Assembly (NCBI RefSeq): GCF_030817835.1
Contig: NZ_JAUSZR010000001.1
Location: forward strand, 2,976,001-3,040,000
Direction: 5' to 3'
DNA: 64,000 nt
Source: Pseudarthrobacter sp. W1I19
GTDB taxonomy: Bacteria; Actinomycetota; Actinomycetes; Actinomycetales; Micrococcaceae
A program made the position numbers and the translations under genes. Shown piece after piece: positions 18,736-27,125 of the stretch (positions are counted from its first letter, which is position 1; each line of letters begins with the position of its first letter). Below the pieces are notes generated by a model. It made no database searches and was not told the origin of the DNA. It saw nothing but the letters and a program-made list of their open reading frames with translations.

Positions 18736-20205
18736 GTGACTGTTGACCGCACCGCTGATGCCGGCCCCGGCAATTCCCTTGATCTTGACGAGACCGCAAG
18801 GCCCGAAGACGCATCCGCCAGCGCACAGCCCGGCTCTACCCGCACTACCGTTGCCCCCGCCCTTGAATTCCGCCCCGGCCGCTGGATCGCCAACTGGGAT
18901 GCCGAGAACAAGGAACAGTGGGAATCCGGCGGCCGCACCATCGCCCGCCGCAACCTCAACTGGTCAATCTTCGCCGAATTCCTCGGTTTCGTTGTGTGGC
19001 AGCTCTGGTCCATCGTGGTGGTCCAGCTCCCCGCCGCAGGCTTCACCTTCTCCACTTCGGAAATCTTCTGGCTGATCTCCATGCCCAGCCTGGTGGGTGC
19101 CACCCTGCGCATCCCCTACACCTTTATGGTCCCCCGCTTCGGCGGCCGGAACTGGACCATCGTGTCCGCGCTGCTGCTCCTGATCCCCACTACGGGCCTG
19201 GCGCTGTGCGTCTCCAACCCGGAAACGCCGTTCGGCGTGATGCTCCTGGTGGCAGCCCTGGCCGGATTCGGCGGCGGCAACTTCGCCAGCTCCATGGCCA
19301 ACATCACCTTCTTCTACCCCGCCCGTGAAAAGGGCTGGGCCCTGGGCCTGAACGCCGCCGGCGGAAACATGGGAGCCGCCGTCGCACAGCTCGCCGTGCC
19401 GATTGCCATCACCCTGCTCGCGGCGGGCACCGTCAACCTGCCGCTGGCCGGCTTGATGTGGGTGCCGTTCATCCTGGTGGCAGCCTTTGGCGCCTTCAAG
19501 TACATGGACAACCTCACCAGCGCCAAGGGTGACCTCGCCGGGTCCGTGGCAGCACTGAAGGAACCGCACCTGTGGATCATGGCCCTGCTGTACATCGGCA
19601 CCTTCGGTTCGTTCATCGGCTTCGCCGGTGTGTTCCCGAAGCTGATCAAGGACTACTTCCCCGCGTTCTCCTCCATCGGAGTGGGCACCGTGGCACTGTC
19701 GCTGGCCTTCCTCGGCCCGCTGGTGGGCTCCCTGGCCCGGCCGTACGGCGGACGCATGGCCGACCGCATGGGCGGCGCCCGGATGACAGTGGCCGCTTTC
19801 GCTTCCATGGCAGTCATCACCCTCACCATGATCTGGACCCTGCCGCTGAAGAACTTCTGGCTCTTCCTGGTCCTCTTCCTGATGCTCTTCACCGCCAGCG
19901 GCTTCGGAAACGGCGCCACCTACCGGATGATCCCGGTCATCTTCGCCACCTCCAGCCGCGCAGCCCGCAAGGGGGCAAGCTCGGTGGCCACCCAGCGCCT
20001 CGCGTCCTCGGCGCTCGGCCTGATCTCGGCCATCGGCGCCTACGGCGGGTTCGTTATTCCGCAGGTACTGAACGCCTCCAACACCGCCAGCGGCTCCTAC
20101 ACCCCGGCCTTCTACGGCTTCGTCGGAGCGTACGTCCTGATGCTGGCCGTCTGCTGGTTCTGCTACATCCGCAACGCCAACCGAAATGCGATGGGACACG
20201 TCTAA
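18736..20205 (+). CDS. narK: Nitrate/nitrite MFS transporter
   Basis: A 489-residue nitrate/nitrite porter of the NarK/NNP branch. After a disordered 45-residue N-terminus, the first helices contain the family pattern and the glycine-rich nitrate signature GFGGGNFASSMANITFFYP (about 172-190) on helix 5. A second glycine-rich signature, FTASGFGNGATYRMIP, follows near 390 on helix 11. It imports nitrate for the reductase encoded immediately downstream. GAAGGAGG at 18722-18729 precedes the GTG start by 6 bases. The GlnR-like box about 50 bp upstream suggests induction under nitrogen limitation. Confidence 0.95.
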   Translation: MTVDRTADAGPGNSLDLDETARPEDASASAQPGSTRTTVAPALEFRPGRWIANWDAENKEQWESGGRTIARRNLNWSIFAEFLGFVVWQLWSIVVVQLPAAGFTFSTSEIFWLISMPSLVGATLRIPYTFMVPRFGGRNWTIVSALLLLIPTTGLALCVSNPETPFGVMLLVAALAGFGGGNFASSMANITFFYPAREKGWALGLNAAGGNMGAAVAQLAVPIAITLLAAGTVNLPLAGLMWVPFILVAAFGAFKYMDNLTSAKGDLAGSVAALKEPHLWIMALLYIGTFGSFIGFAGVFPKLIKDYFPAFSSIGVGTVALSLAFLGPLVGSLARPYGGRMADRMGGARMTVAAFASMAVITLTMIWTLPLKNFWLFLVLFLMLFTASGFGNGATYRMIPVIFATSSRAARKGASSVATQRLASSALGLISAIGAYGGFVIPQVLNASNTASGSYTPAFYGFVGAYVLMLAVCWFCYIRNANRNAMGHV

Positions 20206-20206
20206 C

Positions 20207-22420
20207 ATGACCAAAAGCGCCGACACGCACTGCCCTTACTGCGCCTTGCAGTGCGCCATGACGCTCACGTCTCCAGCGGAACTGACCCCGGCCGTCCAGC
20301 CGGGGTCAGTCCCCGTGTCCGCACCGGCCGCCGGGGAACGGCCCGCCCCCAAGGCACCCCTTGAGGTCAGCGGACGCGACTTCCCCACCAACCGCGGCGG
20401 CCTGTGCCGCAAGGGCTGGACTTCGGCCACGCTGTTGAACCACCCGGGCCGGATCACCGAGCCCCTGCTGAAGGGGCCCGACGGCGTCCACCGCCCCATC
20501 GGCTGGGACCAGGCCCTGGACCTCGCGGCCGGCGCAGTGAAAGACGCGCAGGCCCGCTACGGACGTGACGCCGTGGGCGTTTTCGGCGGCGGCGGCCTCA
20601 CCAACGAAAAGGCCTACATGCTGGGCAAGTTCGCCCGGCTCGCCCTGCGAACCTCCCGCATCGACTACAACGGACGCTTCTGCATGTCCTCCGCCGCGGC
20701 AGCCGGAATGCGCGCCTTCGGCGTGGACCGCGGCCTGCCGTTCCCGCTCGAAGCCCTGGACACTGCCAGCACCATCCTCATGCTGGGCTCCAATGTTGCC
20801 GAAACCATGCCGCCCTTCGTCCAGCACCTGAAGGGAACGCGGGACGCCGGCGGGCTGATTGTGGTGGATCCGCGCCGTTCCGCCACGGCGGCTTTTACTG
20901 CCGACGGCGGCGGTCTCCACCTCCAGCCCCTGCCGGGTACCGACCTCGCCCTCCTCCTGGGCATCTCCCACGTGGTCATCCACGAGAACCTGGTGGACAT
21001 TGCCTACATCGAAGAACGCACATCGGGCTACAGCGCCGTGGTCCGCAGCGTGAACTCCTTTTGGCCCGAACGCGTCCAGTCCATCACCGGCGTGCCTGCC
21101 GAGCTCATCCGCGAAACCGCCCGCCGTCTCGCCTCCGGGGCACGTGCCGGAGGCAGCTACATCCTCACCGGCCGCGGCGTAGAACAACACGTGGACGGCA
21201 CCGATACCGCCACCGCTGCCATCAACCTCAGCCTCCTTCTGGGCCTGCCAGGTTCGGCCCGCAGCGGCTACGGCACCCTCACCGGCCAGGGCAACGGCCA
21301 GGGCAGCCGCGAGCACGGACAGAAAGCCGACCAGCTCCCCGGCTACCGCAAAATCACCGACCCCGCCGCCCGTGAGCACGTGGCCAAGGTGTGGGGTGTC
21401 CCGGAGCAGCAGATCCCCGGGCCGGGGCTACCGGCCGTCCAGCTGCTCAAGTCGTTGGGACAGCCCGACGGCGTCCGGTGCCTTTTCGTCCACGCCTCCA
21501 ACATCGCCGTGGCCGCCCCCGACGCCAACGCCGTGATTCAAGGACTGCGCAGCCTGGACTTCCTGGTGGTCTGCGACTTCTTTATGTCCGAGACCGCCGC
21601 CGAGGCAGACCTCATTCTTCCCGTGCTCCAGTGGGCCGAGGAGGAGGGCACACTCACCAACCTTGAAGGCCGGGTCCTGCGCCGCCGCCGGGCCCTGACT
21701 CCGCCCGCAGGCGCCCGCAGTGAACTCTGGATCATGGCACGGCTGGCCGAGGCCCTCGATGCGCCGTCCACCTACAGCGAAGACCCGGAAACGGTGTTCG
21801 AGGAACTCCGGCTGGCCTCTGCCGGCGGGCTGGCCGACTACTCCGGCATTGACTACGCCATGCTGGACCGCGGCGAAGCCGCCTACTGGCCTTACCCGAA
21901 AGGCAGCACCGGAACTCCCCGGCTGTTCCGGGACACCTTCGCGCACGCCGACGGCAAAGCCGTAATGGTCCCGGTGACGCCCCGCCGCCGTCGTACGCCC
22001 GCCGCAAATCCTGACCCCGGCGCCACAACCATGACGCTCATCACCGGCCGCCTCCTGGAGCACTATCAGTCCGGCGCCCAGACCCGCCGGGTGGCCGAGC
22101 TGCTGGAAACCCGGCCGGAGGCGAAGCTGCAGGTCCACCCGGCAGCCGCGGCGTCGATGGGCATCACCGAAGGTGCACTCGTCTCTGTGGCGAACGAGCG
22201 CGGCGAGGTGCTGTGCCGGGCCGAGCTGAGCACGGCGATCCGCACGGACACAGTGTTCCTGCCCTTCCATTTTCCTGAGCTCGAGAGCGCCAACCGCCTC
22301 ACGGAGGCGGCCACGGACCCCACGTCCGGAATGCCCGAGTTCAAGTTCAACAAGGTGTGGGTGCGGCCTGCCGCCACCCCCCTCTCAACCAACGTGCTGC
22401 AAACGACGGAGGCCTCATGA
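20207..22420 (+). CDS. nasC: Assimilatory nitrate reductase catalytic subunit (molybdopterin oxidoreductase)
   Basis: A 737-residue cytoplasmic molybdoenzyme that reduces nitrate to nitrite. The N-terminal [4Fe-4S] site is formed by Cys9, Cys12, Cys16 and Cys67 (HCPYCALQC and GLCRKGW). Bis-MGD binding regions follow, including the LGSNVAETMPP and VVDPRRSATA segments, and the C-terminal MopB domain includes LITGRLLEHYQSGAQTRR. A low-complexity Pro/Ala insert lies between the third and fourth cysteines (about 20-60). I chose the ATG at 20207, just after the narK stop; an upstream in-frame start inside narK is less likely. Its stop overlaps the start of the FAD reductase (ATGA). Confidence 0.93.
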   Translation: MTKSADTHCPYCALQCAMTLTSPAELTPAVQPGSVPVSAPAAGERPAPKAPLEVSGRDFPTNRGGLCRKGWTSATLLNHPGRITEPLLKGPDGVHRPIGWDQALDLAAGAVKDAQARYGRDAVGVFGGGGLTNEKAYMLGKFARLALRTSRIDYNGRFCMSSAAAAGMRAFGVDRGLPFPLEALDTASTILMLGSNVAETMPPFVQHLKGTRDAGGLIVVDPRRSATAAFTADGGGLHLQPLPGTDLALLLGISHVVIHENLVDIAYIEERTSGYSAVVRSVNSFWPERVQSITGVPAELIRETARRLASGARAGGSYILTGRGVEQHVDGTDTATAAINLSLLLGLPGSARSGYGTLTGQGNGQGSREHGQKADQLPGYRKITDPAAREHVAKVWGVPEQQIPGPGLPAVQLLKSLGQPDGVRCLFVHASNIAVAAPDANAVIQGLRSLDFLVVCDFFMSETAAEADLILPVLQWAEEEGTLTNLEGRVLRRRRALTPPAGARSELWIMARLAEALDAPSTYSEDPETVFEELRLASAGGLADYSGIDYAMLDRGEAAYWPYPKGSTGTPRLFRDTFAHADGKAVMVPVTPRRRRTPAANPDPGATTMTLITGRLLEHYQSGAQTRRVAELLETRPEAKLQVHPAAAASMGITEGALVSVANERGEVLCRAELSTAIRTDTVFLPFHFPELESANRLTEAATDPTSGMPEFKFNKVWVRPAATPLSTNVLQTTEAS

Positions 22421-23973
22421 GCGAGCAGATTGTCATTGTGGGATTCGGCCCGGTGGCCGCCCGGCTGGTTGATGAGCTCCTGCCCGCCGTCCGGGACGGC
22501 CATGTGAGCCTGACGGTAGTCGGGGCCGAAGCGGAAGCAGCCTACAACCGGGTGCTGGTGGCCGATCTGGGCGTGGGCAGGACCACTCCTGAAGCTTTGG
22601 CGCTTTCCGACGCCGATGCCCTGGCCGCCGACGGTGTGGATGTCCGGCTGGGCATCCGCGTCCGCCGCGTGGACCGCGCCCGGAAGCAGGTCCTGCTGAC
22701 CGACGGCTCCGTGGCGCACTACGACCGGCTGGTATTCGCCACGGGATCGCGTCCGGTGATTCCCAACCTGACCGGCATCAACCCGGATCCCACCTCGCCG
22801 GTCCTGCCGGCCGGCGTGACAGCCCTTCGCGACCTGCGCGACGCAGAGGTGCTGCGCCAGGCTGTGGACGGCGGCAAGCGCGTGGTGGTCCTCGGCGGCG
22901 GTGTCCTGGGCCTGGAGACGGCGCTGGCCGCGGCTGAAGAAGGCGCTACCGTCACCGTGGTCCACAATGGACCGCATCCGCTGGGCCGCAACATCGACCG
23001 CGGCGGCGGCGCCGTCCTTGCCGCCAGCCTGCGCCGCTGCGGCGTCCGGATGGCCGGCAACGCGCGCTCCACGGGCGTGGAGCACAACGCGGCCGACGGC
23101 GGGTTCTCAGCATTGCTGCTCGACGACGGGTCAGCGATTGATGGCGACCTCCTGGTCATCTCGTGCGGTGTCCGCCCCCGCACCGAACTGGCCGAAGGCT
23201 GCGGGCTTTCCACTTCCAGCGGGATCCTGGTGGACCACCGGCTGCGGGCACACCACGAACCGCACATCTTTGCCATCGGCGACTGCGCCGAGGTGCGCTG
23301 CCCTGAACCGGACTGCGCCCGGTGCCGCAACGCCAAGGGCCCGTCCGGCCTGGTGGGGCCGGGCTGGCGGCAGGCCGAATGGCTGGCCGAATACCTGACC
23401 CTGCTGGCGTCAGGGGCTTCCGAAGAAGCCAGACTGCTTCCGGAGCTGCCGGCCGAGCAGGCAGGCGTTGTTGTCCTCAAGGCCCGGGGCATGAACATGG
23501 CCGTGGCCGGGGACAACGCAGCCGAGCCGTGGGATGAGGAAGTCCTCACCGCCGGCGCAGGGAACGGCCGCGCCCGGCTGCAGATTGCCCAGTGGGCGGA
23601 CCCGGAGCACGGCCGTTACGTCAAGATGACCACCCGCGGCGGAGTCCTGGAGGGACTGGTGGCCGTTGGTATGCCACGCACGGCAGCCGAACTGGTGGGA
23701 CTCTTCGAACGCGGCGCCGAGCTGCCCGCGGACAGGTCGCTGCTGCTGCGCCTGGACGGGCCGGACCAGCTGCCCGGTGCGGCCGCCGATCCGGAAGGCA
23801 CCGTGTGCCGCTGCGCCGGCGTCAGCGGGGCAACCATCCAGGGCGCCGTGGAAGAAGGCTGCTCCACCGTGGCCGAAGTTTCCAAAACCACCCGGGCGGG
23901 TACAGGCTGCGGCGGCTGCCACGAGGACATCAAGGGGCTCATCGAAAAACACTTCTCCCCAGCCGTCCCCTAA
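22417..23973 (+). CDS. nasB: FAD-dependent nitrate reductase electron-transfer subunit with BFD-like [2Fe-2S] domain
   Basis: A 518-residue NAD(P)H-dependent flavoprotein homologous to the N-terminal half of NirB. FAD is bound by IVGFGPVAARL (7-17) and NAD(P)H by VVLGGGVLGLE (about 160). The C-terminal domain has Cys-x-Cys (CRC) and, 33 residues later, CGGC, the ligand set of a bacterioferritin-associated ferredoxin-type [2Fe-2S] cluster. An unusual cysteine cluster, CAEVRCPEPDCARC, lies near 289-302 in the second FAD segment. The gene overlaps nasC by 4 bp, so it very probably passes electrons from NAD(P)H to the molybdoenzyme. The ATG at 22417 is preceded by GGAGG at 22408. Confidence 0.85.
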   Translation: MSEQIVIVGFGPVAARLVDELLPAVRDGHVSLTVVGAEAEAAYNRVLVADLGVGRTTPEALALSDADALAADGVDVRLGIRVRRVDRARKQVLLTDGSVAHYDRLVFATGSRPVIPNLTGINPDPTSPVLPAGVTALRDLRDAEVLRQAVDGGKRVVVLGGGVLGLETALAAAEEGATVTVVHNGPHPLGRNIDRGGGAVLAASLRRCGVRMAGNARSTGVEHNAADGGFSALLLDDGSAIDGDLLVISCGVRPRTELAEGCGLSTSSGILVDHRLRAHHEPHIFAIGDCAEVRCPEPDCARCRNAKGPSGLVGPGWRQAEWLAEYLTLLASGASEEARLLPELPAEQAGVVVLKARGMNMAVAGDNAAEPWDEEVLTAGAGNGRARLQIAQWADPEHGRYVKMTTRGGVLEGLVAVGMPRTAAELVGLFERGAELPADRSLLLRLDGPDQLPGAAADPEGTVCRCAGVSGATIQGAVEEGCSTVAEVSKTTRAGTGCGGCHEDIKGLIEKHFSPAVP

Positions 23974-24033
23974 CCTCGCAAGCTCGGTCAGGGAACCCGG
24001 CGGCCGTGGCCCCAGGGGCAAGCATTCAGTGGT

Positions 24034-24050
24034 TGAGCCTGTCGAAACCC
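24034..24050. repeat. GGTTGAGCC-type intergenic repeat, half copy
   Basis: GTGGTTGAGCCTGTCGAAACCC lies between convergent nasB and the PspC gene. It is one arm of the GGTTGAGC...GAAACC element that appears as a full hairpin at 56575-56626. Only a single arm is present here. Confidence 0.5.
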
Positions 24051-24056
24051 GGGCTC

Positions 24057-24242
24057 TTACGCGGGCGCCTTCGGGATGATGATCCACAGCGCGATGTAAA
24101 CCAGCTCGCCGATCCCCACCAGGCCAAAGACCACGAAGCCCAGCCGAACCAGGAACGTCGGAAGCCCGAACCGTGCCGCCAGGGCCGCGCAGACGCCGCC
24201 GATCATTTTGCCGCGCCGGGGGCGCTCGAGTGCCATTGACAT
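24057..24242 (-). CDS. PspC domain-containing small membrane protein
   Basis: A 61-residue PspC-domain protein. RPRRGKMIGGVCAALAARFG (8-27) is the conserved opening, and one strong membrane helix follows (about 30-56), ending in WIIIPKAP. PspC-like domains act at the membrane in envelope-stress responses, but minimal single-domain versions in actinobacteria have no assigned role. GGAGG stands 6 bases before the ATG. The following 152 bp up to 24394 hold no recognisable gene. Confidence 0.85.
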   Translation of the reverse strand: MSMALERPRRGKMIGGVCAALAARFGLPTFLVRLGFVVFGLVGIGELVYIALWIIIPKAPA

Positions 24243-24394
24243 GTCCGACCTCCAGTTCCTTCGATGAGTCTATGCGGATGGTACCGGGAGGGTCCAGAGT
24301 TGCCTGCCGCCTCCTCCATGCCGACGTACGTACGCCGGAAGGCTTCGGCGTGTAGGGACACCTGACCTTCGAACGTCGATGAACAACTGCAGCC

Positions 24395-24766
24395 TCAAAG
24401 GCTGAAGAGTCCTTTTGCCAGCCCGTATATCCCATAGAGTCCAAGCGCGAGCAGGATCCCCAAATAGGCCAGCACGAGCCTCGTGTCACGCAGGAAGCAC
24501 TGCGATCTCCTCAGTCCTTGCCGCCGGGCCTTCCAGTAGCCAACGACTCCGACAGCTGCAAACACGCTCAAGGCCAGCGGACCTGCCACCCAACCCAATA
24601 GGGCAATAGTGGCGAAGATGCACAGGCGCAGAGGATCGAACGGTACCTTCGCCTGGCCCTCTGGACCGGACCCGCCACCGGACTGGTTTCCGGCATGCGT
24701 GCCAAGCACGAATTCCGACGGCAGTGATCCGGCTGCGATGCGTCGCGCATCCGAAGCAGAACTCAT
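24395..24766 (-). CDS. Hypothetical membrane protein, last gene of Lgt-like/radical SAM operon
   Basis: I start this 123-residue protein at the second of two adjacent ATGs (24766), because GGGAGG ends too close to the first (24769). A polar N-terminus of about 45 residues, rich in Gly and Ser, precedes two hydrophobic segments (about 48-72 and 92-118) separated by a strongly basic loop, KARRQGLRRSQ. No family is recognised. It begins 20 bp after the radical SAM stop codon on the same strand, so it is probably the last gene of that operon and a membrane partner of its products. Confidence 0.65.
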   Translation of the reverse strand: MSSASDARRIAAGSLPSEFVLGTHAGNQSGGGSGPEGQAKVPFDPLRLCIFATIALLGWVAGPLALSVFAAVGVVGYWKARRQGLRRSQCFLRDTRLVLAYLGILLALGLYGIYGLAKGLFSL

Positions 24767-24786
24767 CATTCCTCCCTGTCGCTGAG

Positions 24787-26391
24787 TCAAACCTGCCGGA
24801 CTGGGAGGAGCTCCCGGCCCGTGGCTGTGCTTATTCGTTGCCGGGCCAAGGCCGGCCATGCCTGGACAGCACAGAACGGAGCGCACTGGTGATCACCGGC
24901 GTCGCTCTTTGTGCCCACGTGGACGCAGCATTGCGTGAGCCGTTCTTCAATCATGGTGGAAATGTCCATGAAGGGCTTGACCATGATGCGGGTAATTCGT
25001 TGAGCGAGGAGCCGGCGCAGCCGTTGTTGCTGGCCTGGAAGTTTGCCGGCCGCCAGTGTGGTGAGGGTGCCGATGCCGAGGTCGCATTGGGTGCAGATGT
25101 TTTTCCAAAGGTCCATTGTCCGCGGGTGGGACAGCGAGGACTGCTCGCTTAGCAGGTCCAGCAGGGAGGACTTCATGAGGTTGCGCAACTCGAGCGGGAT
25201 CGCGCTGTCGGCGATGCGGTTGGCGATGCTGTCCGGGTTGAGTTCCAGCCAGGCGAGCAGCTGATCGTGCCCGATGAGGGCTGTCAGCGAACGCCAGACT
25301 CCTGCATCGTCCTTCAGCAGGTAGCCCACGGACGCGCAATGCGGATGTGAACACGGCAGTGCTGTCAGGTCGTGCCATGAGACCACCCCTCCGGTTTGCT
25401 CCGCGAGCCGTTCCAGCACGCCGGTGTGGGTGAGCCTGTCTGTGGGATCGATGCCGTGGCCGCGCCCTGAACCGAACACTGGCTGAAGCGCAACGCCACC
25501 CACGAACGGGGTTTCCAATGCCCTCATTACGACGGCGCCGACCTCGCCGTCGTTGATGCCGAGTGCCGCCGTCATCGTCAGGGTGGTGAAAATACCTGCC
25601 TCTGACAGGCGCGCGATGGCCATGTCCTTGAAGCGGGTCAGGTCTCCCCCGCGGTGGTGGATGGATGCTGCTTTGGACGGGCCGTCGTATTGGAGGTAAA
25701 CCTCCACGCGGTCCCGGTGCCTGGCCAGCAGTGCGAGGAGTTCGTCGTCGGTGGCTATGAGCATGCCGTTGCTGTTCACCATGATCCGGACGATCGGCCG
25801 GGCGACGAGCTCATCAAGAAGTTCGGCCAGATGAGGGTAAAGCGTGGGCTCGCCGCCGGAGAGCATCAGCACGTCCAGCCGCCCGTTTTCGCGGGCAAGC
25901 CGGGTGTCGATATTGGTGAGCACCTCGGTGAGCGGCGCCACTCCCTGCAGTTGGGGGCCGGAGGCGGTGAAGCAGGTGGGGCAGCGCAGGTTGCAGTGCT
26001 CGATGATGTCCTGAAGGAGGATGCACGTGTGCTGAGTCTGCATGGCGGGCAGTCCGTAGGCATAGGCCTCCGGTACCTGGCGGTAATTATCGGCCTGGTC
26101 CGGGATGTGCTGTTTGGTGGGCGCCTGCCACTTCTCCAGGTATCGTAGAATTTCCGGGGATTCGTCGTACAAGGTGCTGACGAGGCCATGGTCCGGGCAG
26201 CCGCGTTCGAGCCAGACCCGGTCGTCCCGGACCAGCAGCGCGCCGGAGAGGCGCCGGACCTGCGCGAGCGGGGGGTTTGTCTCGTGGCAGTGGGGACAAA
26301 AGGCTGTGACGTACCGATGGATGCGGTCCCCGCGAAGCGGCTGGCCGGGGCCGGGCAACGCCTGCCGGGAAGTAAACGGTGACGGATTCAT
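24787..26391 (-). CDS. Radical SAM protein, Tes-like (COG1964 type)
   Basis: A 534-residue radical SAM enzyme. Two N-terminal Cys pairs, C32/C35 and the CPDHG at C65, form a zinc-ribbon or rubredoxin-like site. CNLRCPTC (133-140) binds the SAM cluster in the CX3CX2C form, and LSGGEP (177-182) is the glycine motif. Further cysteines at 347/352, 433/436, 488/489 and 503/507 suggest auxiliary Fe-S clusters. This layout, including YLQYDGP and the C-terminal CCVHVGT...PFC segment, resembles the archaeal tetraether lipid synthase (Tes, MJ0619) family, which joins lipid chains through C-C bonds. The start overlaps the small membrane protein stop by 4 bp. The Tes-like assignment is by motif recognition only. 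Confidence 0.8.
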   Translation of the reverse strand: MNPSPFTSRQALPGPGQPLRGDRIHRYVTAFCPHCHETNPPLAQVRRLSGALLVRDDRVWLERGCPDHGLVSTLYDESPEILRYLEKWQAPTKQHIPDQADNYRQVPEAYAYGLPAMQTQHTCILLQDIIEHCNLRCPTCFTASGPQLQGVAPLTEVLTNIDTRLARENGRLDVLMLSGGEPTLYPHLAELLDELVARPIVRIMVNSNGMLIATDDELLALLARHRDRVEVYLQYDGPSKAASIHHRGGDLTRFKDMAIARLSEAGIFTTLTMTAALGINDGEVGAVVMRALETPFVGGVALQPVFGSGRGHGIDPTDRLTHTGVLERLAEQTGGVVSWHDLTALPCSHPHCASVGYLLKDDAGVWRSLTALIGHDQLLAWLELNPDSIANRIADSAIPLELRNLMKSSLLDLLSEQSSLSHPRTMDLWKNICTQCDLGIGTLTTLAAGKLPGQQQRLRRLLAQRITRIMVKPFMDISTMIEERLTQCCVHVGTKSDAGDHQCAPFCAVQAWPALARQRISTATGRELLPVRQV

Positions 26392-26750
26392 ATCCGGCTA
26401 CTCATCTGGGAGAGGGCCATGACGCAGATCCCGCCGCCGAGCAGGATGAAGATCCCCAGGCCAAACAACATCCCCGCACCCCAGCGGGAGGTGCGCGGCC
26501 AAATTGCCAGGGCACCGGCGATCGCAAGATAAGCGCCGATGGGAATTAACGCTGCCGGCCCGGCGAGGTCGGTCTTGTAGCCTTCATCCGGAGCAATACC
26601 AGCTGTTGTCCCGAAATAGAGGGCATAAAGGGCAGTAGCTCCGAGCAGGATTCCGAGCACCATGGAGCCACGTCGTGGTTCAGGGGATGGCTCCTCGTGA
26701 TGGGGCGGTGGCAGTGGGCTCCTTGCTTCTTCAGGGTTGTCCTCGCTCAT
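26388..26750 (-). CDS. Small membrane protein, paralogue A of the Lgt/radical SAM operon
   Basis: A 120-residue protein with an acidic, Pro-rich N-terminus (1-28) and three hydrophobic segments at about 29-48, 62-82 and 90-112. The C-terminal segment shares PRTSRWGAG-LFGLGIF-LLGGGICV with the neighbouring protein at 26796-27125, so the two arose by tandem duplication. A ribosome site GGAGGAAAG precedes the start. Its stop overlaps the radical SAM start codon (ATGA), a strong sign that the two products are made together. No known family; it may be a membrane anchor or lipid-presenting subunit. Confidence 0.72.
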   Translation of the reverse strand: MSEDNPEEARSPLPPPHHEEPSPEPRRGSMVLGILLGATALYALYFGTTAGIAPDEGYKTDLAGPAALIPIGAYLAIAGALAIWPRTSRWGAGMLFGLGIFILLGGGICVMALSQMSSRI

Positions 26751-26795
26751 GCTGCTCTTTCCTCCAATTTTGGGCGGAGTGGTGAAGGATTCATC

Positions 26796-27125
26796 TCAAG
26801 CTCTCATCTGCGCGGCGAGGGTTCCAACGCAGATCCCGCCGCCAAGCAGGGTGAAGATTCCCAGGCCAATCAGCAAGCCCGCACCCCACCGGGACGTACG
26901 TGGCCGGACCGCCAGCACGACGGCTGCCGCAAGGTAGACGGCAATGGGAATGAAGGCGGACGGCCCGGTCAGGAAACGCATGGAAGCGGGTCCACCGAAA
27001 GCAATCGGTACCCCGACATAGACGGCATAAAGGGCAGTAGTCCCCAACAGGATTCCGAAGCCCATGGGGCCGAGCGCTGGTTCAGGGGGTTCCTCGTCTT
27101 CTTGGGGCGACTTGTCCTTGCTCAT
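26796..27125 (-). CDS. Small membrane protein, paralogue B of the Lgt/radical SAM operon
   Basis: A 109-residue protein starting at the ATG at 27125, which overlaps the stop of the Lgt-like gene (ATGA). A short acidic N-terminus precedes three hydrophobic segments, the last with PRTSRWGAG and LGIFTLLGGGICV shared with paralogue A. A longer in-frame version would start inside the Lgt-like gene and is unlikely. The gap to paralogue A is 45 bp. The pair ILLG-TALYA-Y...AVYL and the Arg-Trp motif are the most conserved parts. Function unknown. Confidence 0.72.
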   Translation of the reverse strand: MSKDKSPQEDEEPPEPALGPMGFGILLGTTALYAVYVGVPIAFGGPASMRFLTGPSAFIPIAVYLAAAVVLAVRPRTSRWGAGLLIGLGIFTLLGGGICVGTLAAQMRA

